Assembly: GCA_016195385.1 (NCBI GenBank)
Contig: JACPZS010000240.1
Coordinates: 1 to 55,264 of the forward strand
Direction: 5' to 3'
DNA: 55,264 nt
From: Verrucomicrobiota bacterium
Lineage (GTDB): Bacteria; Verrucomicrobiota; Verrucomicrobiia; Limisphaerales; JACPZS01
Program-made: the position numbers and the translations under genes
Shown here: piece by piece, positions 36,631 through 45,286 of the stretch
Numbering within the stretch: the first letter of the stretch is position 1
Layout: each line of letters starts with the position of its first letter
The notes under the pieces: model-generated
Databases searched by the model: none
The model's input: only the letters and a program-made list of their open reading frames with translations
Told to the model about the DNA's origin: nothing

Positions 36631-38655
36631 ATGACCTTCCTCCAACCATTCGTTCTTTGGGCGTTGCCGCTGATTTTGCTGCCGGTGATCATTCACCTGC
36701 TCAACCGGCTCCGGCATCGTTCGCAGCCGTGGGCCGCGATGCGTTTCCTGCTCTCGGCGACGCGCAGTTCCACCGGTCACGCGAAGTTGCGGCAATTTCT
36801 CATCCTCCTTTTCCGCGTGCTGGCGGTGCTCATGCTCGTGCTGTTCATCGGGCGTCCGCTCGCCGGCGGCTGGGTTGGCTGGGCGCTTTCGCCCGCGCCG
36901 GACGCCGTCCTGATCCTGCTCGATCGCTCGGCCAGCATGGAGGCGCAGGCGGCGGGTGCCACCACGACGAAGCGCGAACAGGCGTTGAAGCTCGTCGCGC
37001 AGGCGGCGAAGGAATTCGAAGAAACCAGCCATCTCGTGTTGATCGACAGCGCGCTGCGCGCGCCGCAGGAAGTCGCGAAGGCTGCCAGCCTGTCAGAACT
37101 CACGCTGACCGCGCCCACCGACACGGCGGCGGACATTCCCGCGATGCTGCAGTCGGCGGTGAACTGGCTCATCGAGAATCGCGCCGGCACCGCCGAGATT
37201 TGGATCGCCTCCGATTTGCAGCGCAGCAACTGGCAGCCCGACGACACGCGCTGGAAAAATGTCATCGCGCAACTCGCTTCGTTGAAACAGAAAGTCCGCG
37301 TGCGCCTGCTCGCTTCAAACCAGGCCACCGACAATGACACCTCCATCGCCACCCGCGAAACGGTTCGAAGGAAACGTGGCGAGCAAAGCGACCTGCAACT
37401 CGTCGCCGATTTCCAACGTACGGCAAATCGCGCCGAAACGATTCCGCTCACGCTGATTTTGGATGGCGCGCGTTCGCAGTTCGACGTGACGATGGACAGC
37501 CAGGCGCTTCGCTGGCGGAACAAGACCGAACTCGGCGACAAGAAGGGTGGCGGCTGGGGCGCGCTCGAACTGCCCGCCGACGCCAATCGCCGGAACAACA
37601 CGACCTACTTTGTCTATGGCACGGAAATGCCGTTGCGCGCGCGTATTGTCAGCTCGGAACCGCAGAGCGCGCGATTCCTGCAATTGGCAGCGGGCATCCT
37701 TGGTGATGGCGCGCCGCGTTCAGCGGATCTTCTTTCGCCAGCCTCGACGACTTCGGCGGTGTGGGATGACAACACGCTGATCGTATGGCAGGCACCGTTG
37801 CCGGAAGGCGTGGTGGCCGAGCGCGTGCGGAAATTTGCGGAGGAAGGCGGTGCCGTGATTTTCCTCCCGCCCGCCCAGGCGGAGACGACCCGCTTTGGCG
37901 GCGTTGGCTGGGGCGAGGTTCAATCCGCTGAAACGGACAAAAGCTTTCGCATCGTGCGCTGGGACGAAGAGCAAGGCCCGCTCGCCAAGAGCGATGAAGG
38001 GATGAGCCTCGCACTGCCGCAGGTGACCTTTCAAAAACGCCAGTTGATCAGCGGCCAGAAAACCGTACTCGCAGCTTTTGAAGACGGAACGCCATTCCTG
38101 ACGCGACAAACTCTGGGACGCGGTGAAGTTTATTTCTGCGCATCGCTGCCACGCCGCGACTGGTCGAGCCTGGGCGATGGCACCGTTTTGGTTCCGATGA
38201 TGCAACGTTTGCTGTTGTCCGGCAGCCGGCGATTGCAACAGGCGTCGTCGATCATGTGCGGCGAACTGAGTGTCGGCGATCAAGGACGTCGTTGGGAAAC
38301 CGTCGATGCGGTTGGTTTGAAAGACATCCGCACCCAGGCCGGCGTCTATCGTTCGGGCGAACGACTCGTCGCGGTGAACCGGCCGTTGATCGAAGACGAT
38401 TTGGAGGTCGTCGAAACGAGTGAAGCCACGCGCTTGTTCAGCGATTTGCCTTTCCAGATGTTGCAGGAACGGCGCACTCAAAATGATTCGCTGCAAGGCG
38501 AGGTCTGGCGGCTGTTTGTGTTCGCGATGCTCGCGTTCTTGATCGCGGAGGGAATTTTGATCTTGCCGGCGCGGACTGAGAATTCTTCCTCCACCGCGCC
38601 GCGTCCACTCGCGAAGCCTCCGGCTGAAACGCGCGTTCCCGAAATGGCCGCATGA
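36631..38655 (+). CDS. BatA-like N-terminal membrane region and VWA-type domain protein
   Basis: 674 residues. The N-terminus is the BatA/aerotolerance-type double helix, MTFLQPFVLWALPLILLPVI, then NRLRHRSQPWAAMRFLL and a second helix (FLILLFRVLAVLMLVLFI). A von Willebrand A-like domain follows with MIDAS motif LLDRSASME (~98-106) and further segments IWIASDLQRS. The middle is a beta-rich region and a GATase-like segment (FAEEGGAVIFLPPA), and a last helix lies near 630-645. The stop overlaps the next gene by 4 bases. In most genomes these genes follow moxR and a DUF58 gene; neither is in this window. Likely an envelope stress or chaperone-like complex, from family context only. Confidence 0.85.
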   Translation: MTFLQPFVLWALPLILLPVIIHLLNRLRHRSQPWAAMRFLLSATRSSTGHAKLRQFLILLFRVLAVLMLVLFIGRPLAGGWVGWALSPAPDAVLILLDRSASMEAQAAGATTTKREQALKLVAQAAKEFEETSHLVLIDSALRAPQEVAKAASLSELTLTAPTDTAADIPAMLQSAVNWLIENRAGTAEIWIASDLQRSNWQPDDTRWKNVIAQLASLKQKVRVRLLASNQATDNDTSIATRETVRRKRGEQSDLQLVADFQRTANRAETIPLTLILDGARSQFDVTMDSQALRWRNKTELGDKKGGGWGALELPADANRRNNTTYFVYGTEMPLRARIVSSEPQSARFLQLAAGILGDGAPRSADLLSPASTTSAVWDDNTLIVWQAPLPEGVVAERVRKFAEEGGAVIFLPPAQAETTRFGGVGWGEVQSAETDKSFRIVRWDEEQGPLAKSDEGMSLALPQVTFQKRQLISGQKTVLAAFEDGTPFLTRQTLGRGEVYFCASLPRRDWSSLGDGTVLVPMMQRLLLSGSRRLQQASSIMCGELSVGDQGRRWETVDAVGLKDIRTQAGVYRSGERLVAVNRPLIEDDLEVVETSEATRLFSDLPFQMLQERRTQNDSLQGEVWRLFVFAMLAFLIAEGILILPARTENSSSTAPRPLAKPPAETRVPEMAA

Positions 38656-40850
38656 ATCACTGGTCCATCGCCGCTTCATTTTGGGTGATCCTGTTCGGCC
38701 TCGCCGTCTGGGGTGGTTCGGCCTGGCTGTGTTACGCGAACTGGCAGCGCAACACCCGCCGGCGCGCGGTCGCGTGGCTCGAGGGCACGCGCTTCGTGCT
38801 GATCACGCTGCTGGGTATCACACTGCTGCGGCCGGAATTCGTGCGCCTGATTCAACGCAATGACACGCCGGAAGTCGTGGTGCTCTGCGACGCGTCGGCG
38901 AGCATGAAGACCCGCGACTTGTTCGTGGCCAGCAACGCAACCAGTCGCGCGGATTGGCTGGCGCAGAAGCGTGGAATTCAATTCTGGAAACCTCTGGAAA
39001 AATCTGCCCGCGTACTCGTCGAAGAATTTGCCGCGCCACCGATGATGACAAACGCCACCGCCGTGCAGGGCGTGGTCGGCACGGACTTGAACCGCGCCTT
39101 GGAAAACGTTTTCCAGCGGCAGCGAAATCTCAAAGCGATGCTGCTGCTCACGGACGGTGACTGGAACGTAGGCAAATCGCCGGTGGGGACGGCGACACGT
39201 TTTCGCGAGCAAAACATTCCGATCTTTTCAGTCGTGGTGGGGCGCGAATCGCCGATGCCGGATTTGATCCTGGAAAGTGTTTCCCCGCCCTCGTACGGCC
39301 TTTTCGGCGAACAGATTTCGATTCCATTCAAAGTCCAAAGCCATCTGCCCCGTGAAGTAAGAACCACGATTTCGCTCTTCGACGGACAACGCGAGGAAAC
39401 AAAGAAAGAGATCGTCATTCCCGCGATGGGCGATTTGCAGGATGCGATTGTGTGGTCGCCGCGCGCCGTTGGCGAGGCGTCGTTGACGATGAAAGTTCCG
39501 GTCGAACCGGACGAAGGGCTGCCGGAGAACAACGCGCAGACCTTTCGCGTAAACGTGCGCGTGGAGACGCTCAAGGTGCTCGTCGTCGATTCGCTGCCGC
39601 GCTGGGAATATCGTTTCCTTCGCAATGCGCTGGCCCGCGATCCCGGTGTCGAGATGAATTGCCTGCTCCTGCACCCGGACATGGCGACGGGCGGCGGGCG
39701 GCACTACCTCGCATCATTTCCCAACACGAAGGAACTCATCTCGCGCTACGACGTCGTGTTCCTCGGCGACGTTGGCATCGGCCAGAATGAACTCACCGAG
39801 AGCGACGCCGAATTGATCAAGGGCCTCGTCGAGCAACAAGCGAGTGGGCTGGTGTTCCTGCCCGGTCCGCGCGGACGACAACAAACTTTTTTGAACAGTC
39901 CGTTGAAAGAACTACTCCCCGTCGTGCTGGACGAGACGAAACCCGAGGGCATCCCGTTGCAAAACGAATCGGTGCTGACGCTTTCGACTGTCGGCAAACG
40001 GCATTTGCTTACGCGCTTCGACGCCGACGAAAATCGCAACGACGAACTTTGGAAACAGTTGCCTGGATTTTTCTGGTCGGCCGCTGTCGAGAAAAGCCGG
40101 CCCGGCTCGGAAGTGCTCGCGGTGCATTCGCTGCAACGCAACGCCTGGGGCCGCGTGCCGTTGCTCGTCACGCGCGCGGCCGGCAGTGGCAAGGTTTTGT
40201 TCATGGGCACGGACAGCGCGTGGCGCTGGCGGCGCGGCGTGGAGGATAAATTTCATTACCGCTTCTGGAGCCAGGTCGTGCGCTGGATGGCGCACCAGCG
40301 CCACCTTTCGGAGAAGCAGGGCATCCGCCTGAGCTTCACGCCGGAAGCGCCGCAGGCGGGCGACACGGTTTATTTGCAAAGCACAGTGTTCGACGCTTCG
40401 GGCTATCCGATTGAAGATGGCTCGCTCTCGGGCAATGTCGCGTCGCCGTCGGGACGCGCCGAGCGGCTGGAATTTTCGCCGGTGCTCGGTGGCTGGGGGG
40501 TGTTCAAGGCGAACTTCACGCCGCAGGAAGGCGGGCGCTACAAGATCCGACTCGCCTCGGAAAAGAATGGACGCCAACTCGAAACCGAATTGCTTGTCAC
40601 ACAACCACAACGCGAAAAATTAGGCCAGCCAGTGAACGCGGAAGTCTTGCGTGAGCTGGCCAGCATCACGCACGGCGTCAGCGGCTCAACAGAAGCGCTT
40701 GAGCAGATCGTCCAGCAGATTTCGCTGCTGCCCGAACCCAAGCCGATGGAGAAGCGCACCCGCCTCTGGAGCGAACCATGGTGGGGCGGACTAATCCTGT
40801 CGCTGTTGAGCATCTATTGGGTGGGGCGAAAACTGGCGGGGATGGTTTGA
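38652..40850 (+). CDS. Large VWA-like membrane protein, partner of the BatA-like protein
   Basis: 732 residues. It starts in ATGA overlap with the upstream gene. Two N-terminal helices (FWVILFGLAVWGGSAWLCYA; FVLITLLGITLLRPEF) are followed by a VWA-like domain with MIDAS VVLCDASASMKTRD (~75-88) and LLLTDGDWNVGKS. An extracytoplasmic Ig-like stretch (~185-300) comes next, then a GATase1-like region (VLVVDSLPRWEYRFLRNAL, GLVFLPGPRG, KVLFMGTDSAWRW) and a further beta domain. The chain ends with one helix (GGLILSLLSIYWVGRKLAGM). Domain order is as in verrucomicrobial and planctomycete VWA/GATase-like membrane proteins. The binding partner is unknown. Confidence 0.85.
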   Translation: MNHWSIAASFWVILFGLAVWGGSAWLCYANWQRNTRRRAVAWLEGTRFVLITLLGITLLRPEFVRLIQRNDTPEVVVLCDASASMKTRDLFVASNATSRADWLAQKRGIQFWKPLEKSARVLVEEFAAPPMMTNATAVQGVVGTDLNRALENVFQRQRNLKAMLLLTDGDWNVGKSPVGTATRFREQNIPIFSVVVGRESPMPDLILESVSPPSYGLFGEQISIPFKVQSHLPREVRTTISLFDGQREETKKEIVIPAMGDLQDAIVWSPRAVGEASLTMKVPVEPDEGLPENNAQTFRVNVRVETLKVLVVDSLPRWEYRFLRNALARDPGVEMNCLLLHPDMATGGGRHYLASFPNTKELISRYDVVFLGDVGIGQNELTESDAELIKGLVEQQASGLVFLPGPRGRQQTFLNSPLKELLPVVLDETKPEGIPLQNESVLTLSTVGKRHLLTRFDADENRNDELWKQLPGFFWSAAVEKSRPGSEVLAVHSLQRNAWGRVPLLVTRAAGSGKVLFMGTDSAWRWRRGVEDKFHYRFWSQVVRWMAHQRHLSEKQGIRLSFTPEAPQAGDTVYLQSTVFDASGYPIEDGSLSGNVASPSGRAERLEFSPVLGGWGVFKANFTPQEGGRYKIRLASEKNGRQLETELLVTQPQREKLGQPVNAEVLRELASITHGVSGSTEALEQIVQQISLLPEPKPMEKRTRLWSEPWWGGLILSLLSIYWVGRKLAGMV

Positions 40851-41003
40851 ACGAATCACGCCCGTCGCAGCTCAAGGCCGGCGATTTTTTGATCCGCTAC
40901 GCGAACGCACGGAAGCACACCATATCCGTGATAAGAGCGCGGCAAGTTGGCGATGTTCAGTTTGGTTGTCAGGCATGTGAATGAACTCTTTGCTGTTTAT
41001 GTT

Positions 41004-43490
41004 TCAATTTTCGGGAAGCCCGACTTTTTTTACCAGTTCTTTGAACCGTGGATCATCGCGTAAGGGCTTGAGCCTTGGTTCGACGTTGAGGTAAGCCATC
41101 CACCCTGAACGCTCATCAAAAGCTTCGTTCAGTTTGGCGAAGGCATTTTCGTTCTCACGCAGTGCCGCGTGGATCAGCCCGATTTCAAAGGGAGACACGT
41201 ATTGCCCCTGCTTCGTTCGAGTGCGCAAATCTTCCAGAATTTTGCGCGCCTCCTCATGTCGGCCAGCTTCGGCAAGCGCGTGCGCTAGGGAGCACCATTT
41301 CGACAAGCCGCCTGGGGAAAGGTCTATTGACTTTTGAATCTCCGCGATGGCATTTGTGAACATCGACTTTTGTTCATAAGCCCACCCGAGGTAGTGATGA
41401 GGCCCGCTGTATGTAAAAAAATCTTGCTTGTTTTGCTTTAGTTCCTCAACGGCTCGGTCGGAATCGCCCGCCATCAGGAAATGCCACCCCATGTGAATAT
41501 GGGCAGGCGGTATGGTCGGATCGGCATCAAAGAATTGTGTGCTTTGGCTCAGTGCCTCGTCAAATCGCCTCATGGCGACCAAGTAATGGGAGTACCAGTG
41601 GTGAGCGGTGGCATTTTTGGGATTCAAAGCGATCGCGCGCTTGAATTCCGCTTCGGCACCCCGCCAATCCCACTCGAAATGCAGCTTGATGTATCCCATC
41701 GATGCGTGCGCTTCGGATAGATTGGGATTCAGGCGGAGGGCTTGTTCCGCGTACCTCGTCGCGGCTTGAAATCCTTCCCTCGGGCTAACCTCACCGCTCT
41801 CCCATGATCCGAGCAGCGCATGGCTGTCGGCCAAGCCGGCATACGCCTGCGCGTAGTTCGTGTCTTTGTCGATGGCTTCCTTGTAGTACCGGATGGCATT
41901 GGTGAGTTTACCATCATCCAAGCTCTGGAATTGAAGAGTCCGGCCTAGTTTGTACGAGTTCAACGCCTCCTTGTTTGTCGTTCCTTCCGGGCGAACATTG
42001 GTGCTCGGCTGCGTCATGTGCCTGGCCACATACAAACTCAAAAGGAACAGGAGCGCGACGCCGCATAAAGCGACAGCGGTGGTTCGGAGGATCTTTCGCC
42101 GTTGCGCGATCTTTTCATAAGCCGCTTCCGCAGCGCGTCGCGTCACCACCTCAGCGTGTCGCTTCTCAAGCTCGCGCAGCTTATTCGCCAATTCTCCTGC
42201 GTTGGCGAATCGTTCCTCCGCATTGCCCGCGAAACATTTCTCCAAATCCTCGCGCAGCAAGGGATCGCTGACGCGCCTGGCCCAGTCCGTCGTCAGCGGT
42301 TGCGCGAAGTCGCCGATGAGCAGTTGATATAAGACCACGCCGAGCGAATAAATATCCGAGCGCGTCGAAGCCGGTTTGCCCGCCAGAAGTTCCGGCGCCA
42401 TGTAGAGGTGCGTGCCGGTCTGCGTCGAGCCAGGAGACATCATCGTCTGTGTGAAACCCAGTTTCGTCAGGCCCGCCAGCGCTTCCTGCGTCACCACTTG
42501 CCCGATCCCGAAGTCCGTGAGCTTGGCCTGGAGGACAGGCATCTTGCCTGTCTCGGACTGACCAGCCGCCGCCGATCGGGGAACAGCAGACAGGCTGGAA
42601 GCCTGTCCTACGCTCACCAAAATATTGCTCGGCTTCACGTCGCGATGAATCACGCCCGCCTCGTGCGCCGCTTGCAACGCCTCCGCCACTTGCGCCACGA
42701 TCTCCAGCCGCGTCGCCAGCGGCACTTTGCCCACGCCGCCTTGCGCTTCGCACCACGCGCGCAAGTCCGTCGCCTCCGCGTAATCCATCACGATATAATA
42801 CGGCGGCGCATCAAAGAACACTTCCTGTATCCCTATGATGTTGGGGTGCTGCCCCACCTTCTCCTTCAACAAGCGAAACAGCGTCACCTCGCGTTTCAAC
42901 GAGCGCACCCGATCCGCCCGAAAACAAAACTTGAACACGCGCCGTTCCTTCAACCGGTCGTCCCGGCCCAACCACACTTCGCCAAAGCCGCCTTCACCCA
43001 GCTTGCGTTCGAGCATCCAACGCGTATTGGGCACCATCTGTTCCAACGCCGGCCGCCAGCCCAGCACCGGTTCTTCCTCCGCGCTGGCGTGACGATGCGC
43101 CTTCTCCGTGCTCGGCGGCGGCGTCAGCGGGCCGACGCTCGCTTCGCCCACTTCGCATATCTCCAGCGCCTCCTCCACGCCTTTCAAAATATAAGGCCCG
43201 TGATTCATCCACGCCAGTGCGCCGACGCCGGCGAGATCCTGGCCCCGCAAGACCTGCCGCGCGTTGTCGAATACCGGACGAGTCATAAGGACTTGATTGG
43301 CCTTGGCCAGCGACATAAGACGCGAACACGTGTCCACCTGGATGCCGTGCAAATCCTTGGGCTTGAGCGAACCTTCGCCTTCCTCGACAAAAACTTCGCC
43401 CACGTGAATGCCGATGCGATCAAAGAGCGCTCGGCCCGTCGCCTGCGTGAGCGCGCGCAAGCCGGCGTGCAGCAACAGCGCAAATCGCAC
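41004..43490 (-). CDS. Ser/Thr protein kinase with cyclase remnant and TPR repeats
   Basis: Open frame of 828 residues from a GTG at 43490. Residues 1-130 are the C-terminal part of a class III nucleotide cyclase domain (IGIHVGEVFVEEGEG, VDTCSRLMSLAKANQVLMT). The rest of that domain lies upstream behind an amber stop at 43548-43550. The kinase domain (~158-440) has GEGGFGEVW (165-173), the Lys of VFKF (187), HRDVKPSN (282-289), DFG (326-328), APE (365-367) and YSLGVVLYQLL. A 29-residue insert (294-322) between HRD and DFG is the translation of a palindromic DNA repeat. A helix (~468-489) and TPR units (~500-828) complete it. Expected to be a membrane-bound signalling protein with an external TPR sensor. 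Whether it is made as a separate product depends on the stop upstream. Confidence 0.8.
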   Translation of the reverse strand: MRFALLLHAGLRALTQATGRALFDRIGIHVGEVFVEEGEGSLKPKDLHGIQVDTCSRLMSLAKANQVLMTRPVFDNARQVLRGQDLAGVGALAWMNHGPYILKGVEEALEICEVGEASVGPLTPPPSTEKAHRHASAEEEPVLGWRPALEQMVPNTRWMLERKLGEGGFGEVWLGRDDRLKERRVFKFCFRADRVRSLKREVTLFRLLKEKVGQHPNIIGIQEVFFDAPPYYIVMDYAEATDLRAWCEAQGGVGKVPLATRLEIVAQVAEALQAAHEAGVIHRDVKPSNILVSVGQASSLSAVPRSAAAGQSETGKMPVLQAKLTDFGIGQVVTQEALAGLTKLGFTQTMMSPGSTQTGTHLYMAPELLAGKPASTRSDIYSLGVVLYQLLIGDFAQPLTTDWARRVSDPLLREDLEKCFAGNAEERFANAGELANKLRELEKRHAEVVTRRAAEAAYEKIAQRRKILRTTAVALCGVALLFLLSLYVARHMTQPSTNVRPEGTTNKEALNSYKLGRTLQFQSLDDGKLTNAIRYYKEAIDKDTNYAQAYAGLADSHALLGSWESGEVSPREGFQAATRYAEQALRLNPNLSEAHASMGYIKLHFEWDWRGAEAEFKRAIALNPKNATAHHWYSHYLVAMRRFDEALSQSTQFFDADPTIPPAHIHMGWHFLMAGDSDRAVEELKQNKQDFFTYSGPHHYLGWAYEQKSMFTNAIAEIQKSIDLSPGGLSKWCSLAHALAEAGRHEEARKILEDLRTRTKQGQYVSPFEIGLIHAALRENENAFAKLNEAFDERSGWMAYLNVEPRLKPLRDDPRFKELVKKVGLPEN
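42531..42610. repeat. Palindromic repeat inserted in frame in the kinase gene
   Basis: Two hairpins, GGACAGGCATCTTGCCTGTC (42533-42552) and GACAGGCTGGAAGCCTGTCC (42589-42608), are also imperfect inverted copies of each other (16 of 20 positions). A 36-base spacer separates them. The ~80-base unit keeps the kinase frame and is read as VGQASSLSAV ... TGKMPVLQ between the HRD and DFG motifs. Its form is that of a REP/MITE-like element; no other copy lies in this window. On the plus strand the flanks are GCCTGGA and CTACGCTCACC. Confidence 0.85.
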
Positions 43491-43715
43491 CGCGTCCGAC
43501 GGATTGCCGAAGACGAGGAAAAACGAATCGCCGGCGGTGCTGATTTCCTAGCCGTCGCGGAACGCGCGCAGAATTTCCCGCACGAGCGCGTGATGCCGTT
43601 GAATCAACGCCAGCCCTTCACGATCGCCCAGGTCCTGCTTGAGCTGCGTCGAACCCACCAGGTCCGTGAACACGAGCGCGACAAGCTGGCGGTGGTCGGT
43701 GTTTTCCGCTGGCAC
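43491..43715 (-). pseudogene. 5' part of class III nucleotide cyclase domain, cut by an amber stop
   Basis: From GTG 43715 the coding strand reads VPAENTDHRQLVALVFTDLV, including the cyclase metal-binding motif FTDLVGST. It continues through REGLALIQRHHALVREILRA and FRDG, then meets TAG (plus-strand CTA 43548-43550, codon 56). The same frame resumes with EISTAGDSFFLVFGNPSDAV and runs into the kinase ORF at 43490. In this family the codon at the stop is commonly a polar residue; CAG to TAG is one base. An in-frame TAA just upstream of 43715 limits the start. Without readthrough the cyclase cannot be complete. Confidence 0.75.
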
Positions 43716-43956
43716 GAGTGAGTGTTAACGGGAACGCGGTCGCTTCGCAATGGTCTTCGGCGGAGCAGCGGTGCTCAATCGTTTCAACCCCCCGCCAGCG
43801 AAACCGTGGAACTGCTCGACTTCGCTCGATTTCTGCGACAACGAGTTCGCCGCAAAATGGAAGCACACGGCGAAGGTGCCACGCGAAGTGGGAAAAGATT
43901 GTGAGCGATCTTCGCCCGCACCGGTTGGACGGCGGGTCGTGCTTTCGAAGGCCGGA

Positions 43957-45132
43957 TCAATGGAGCGCTTCTTTGACTTTGCGTAACAGCGCCTGGCTGG
44001 TGAACGGCTTTTGCAGATAAGCGTCTTCTTCATCTGCCTGGTTGGTGCGTACGTAGCCGCTGGTGCAGACGATGCGCACGCCGGGCGTGACTTGCCGCAG
44101 CCGGTCGCTTAGTTCGCGTCCGCTCATTTGCGGCATGACGAGGTCGGTCACGACGAGATCAATGTTCCCCGCCGAGTTGCGAAAGATCTCGACCGCCTTT
44201 TCGCCGCTGCTCGCGGTGAGCACGCGGTAGCCGTAAGCCGACAAAATGGTCTGGCCCATGGTGAGCAACAATTCCTCGTCATCGACCATGAGGATCGTTT
44301 GATTGCCGGTCAGGTCGTGGTCATGGATTTCAGTGTCGCGCGCGATTTTTTTGCGCGCCGGTAAATAGACCGTGACGGTGGCACCGCCACTCTCGTGAGG
44401 CCCGATCGCGACCTGGCCGTCGTGGTTGGTGATGATGCCGTAAACCCAGGCCAGCCCGAGGCCACGATGGCCGGGCTTGGTGGTGAAGAACGGCTCGAAC
44501 ACCCGCGGCAGAATGTCCGGCGTGATGCCGGCACCGTTGTCGGAGATCTCCACGCAAACGTAGTGCCCGGGTGAGAGCTGGCCGGTGCCGATCCGCATCG
44601 GCTCGCTGAGGCTGCGGTTGCTGGTGCTTACTTGAATGCGCCGATCGCGCCCTTGCGTTTGCACGGCGTTGTCCAGAATTTTCATGAAAGCCTGCTGCAT
44701 TTTGGCCTCGTCGAAACTCGCCGTGTAAAGCCGGTTCTCCAGTTGCAGCGTCCAGGTAATCGGGGGCGCGCCGGGAGCCTGGTATAACTCCACGGTGCGG
44801 CGCAGCACCTGGTTCAAGTTGCCGGGCGCGTTCCCGCGCGCGTCTTTTTCCTGGCGGCTGAAGGAGGCGAGGTCGCTGGCGATTTCCGCGGCCCGCTCCG
44901 CCGATTTTTCCACTTCGACCAGCGAGTTGCGCCACGGATTGCCGGGCGGCATTTGCGCCAGCAGCAGCGACGTATGGCCGAGCACGCTGGTGAGCGCGTT
45001 GTTGAAATCGAGCGCGACCGTGCGGATCAATTGGAGCGCGCAATCGAGCTTTTGCTTGTGGGCCACGGCCGGTTCGAGCGCCGGTTCGTGTCCGTTCGTC
45101 ACGGCGTTGGCATCAGTTTCCAGCTTCATCAT
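43957..45132 (-). CDS. Histidine kinase-like protein with C-terminal receiver domain, phosphoacceptor His missing
   Basis: 391 residues from ATG 45132 (a second ATG follows directly). Residues 25-110 form a dimerisation domain of the NtrB-like type, where GIAHDFNNLL is expected. Here it reads TVALDFNNAL, so the phosphoacceptor His is Leu (CTC where CAC would give His). The ATPase part is intact: N box KILDNAV, G1 DNGAGI, F box FEPFFTTKPGHRGLGL, G2 GGATVTV. A receiver domain (~280-391) follows with MVDDEE, the phosphate-accepting Asp in VVTDLVMP and Lys in LQKPF. No membrane helix is present, so the protein is cytosolic. It may act as a scaffold, a phosphatase or an ATP-dependent switch. 240 bases lie between it and the kinase gene, with no gene that I can support. 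Confidence 0.88.
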   Translation of the reverse strand: MMKLETDANAVTNGHEPALEPAVAHKQKLDCALQLIRTVALDFNNALTSVLGHTSLLLAQMPPGNPWRNSLVEVEKSAERAAEIASDLASFSRQEKDARGNAPGNLNQVLRRTVELYQAPGAPPITWTLQLENRLYTASFDEAKMQQAFMKILDNAVQTQGRDRRIQVSTSNRSLSEPMRIGTGQLSPGHYVCVEISDNGAGITPDILPRVFEPFFTTKPGHRGLGLAWVYGIITNHDGQVAIGPHESGGATVTVYLPARKKIARDTEIHDHDLTGNQTILMVDDEELLLTMGQTILSAYGYRVLTASSGEKAVEIFRNSAGNIDLVVTDLVMPQMSGRELSDRLRQVTPGVRIVCTSGYVRTNQADEEDAYLQKPFTSQALLRKVKEALH

Positions 45133-45286
45133 TCACCGCTTGCAGTCGTTGTTGGGAATCATCATCAAACGGCTCGCCGGTCGTGAGACGCGCGCAAGCC
45201 GACACCGAGTGCGCGAGAGGGAACCATCCCTCCGCGCCAACCGACGCAATAATCCCAAACTTGTTATCGGCGGGATTTTCCGGGAG

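Noticed and set aside
36057-36674. Simple target-site duplication around the GxxExxY cassette
   Set aside because: The copies do not abut the inverted repeats (22-base and 17-base gaps) and differ at four silent sites, unlike a fresh target duplication.
42408-43721. 437-codon plus-strand frame
   Set aside because: It covers the kinase and cyclase region in antisense and has no independent support.
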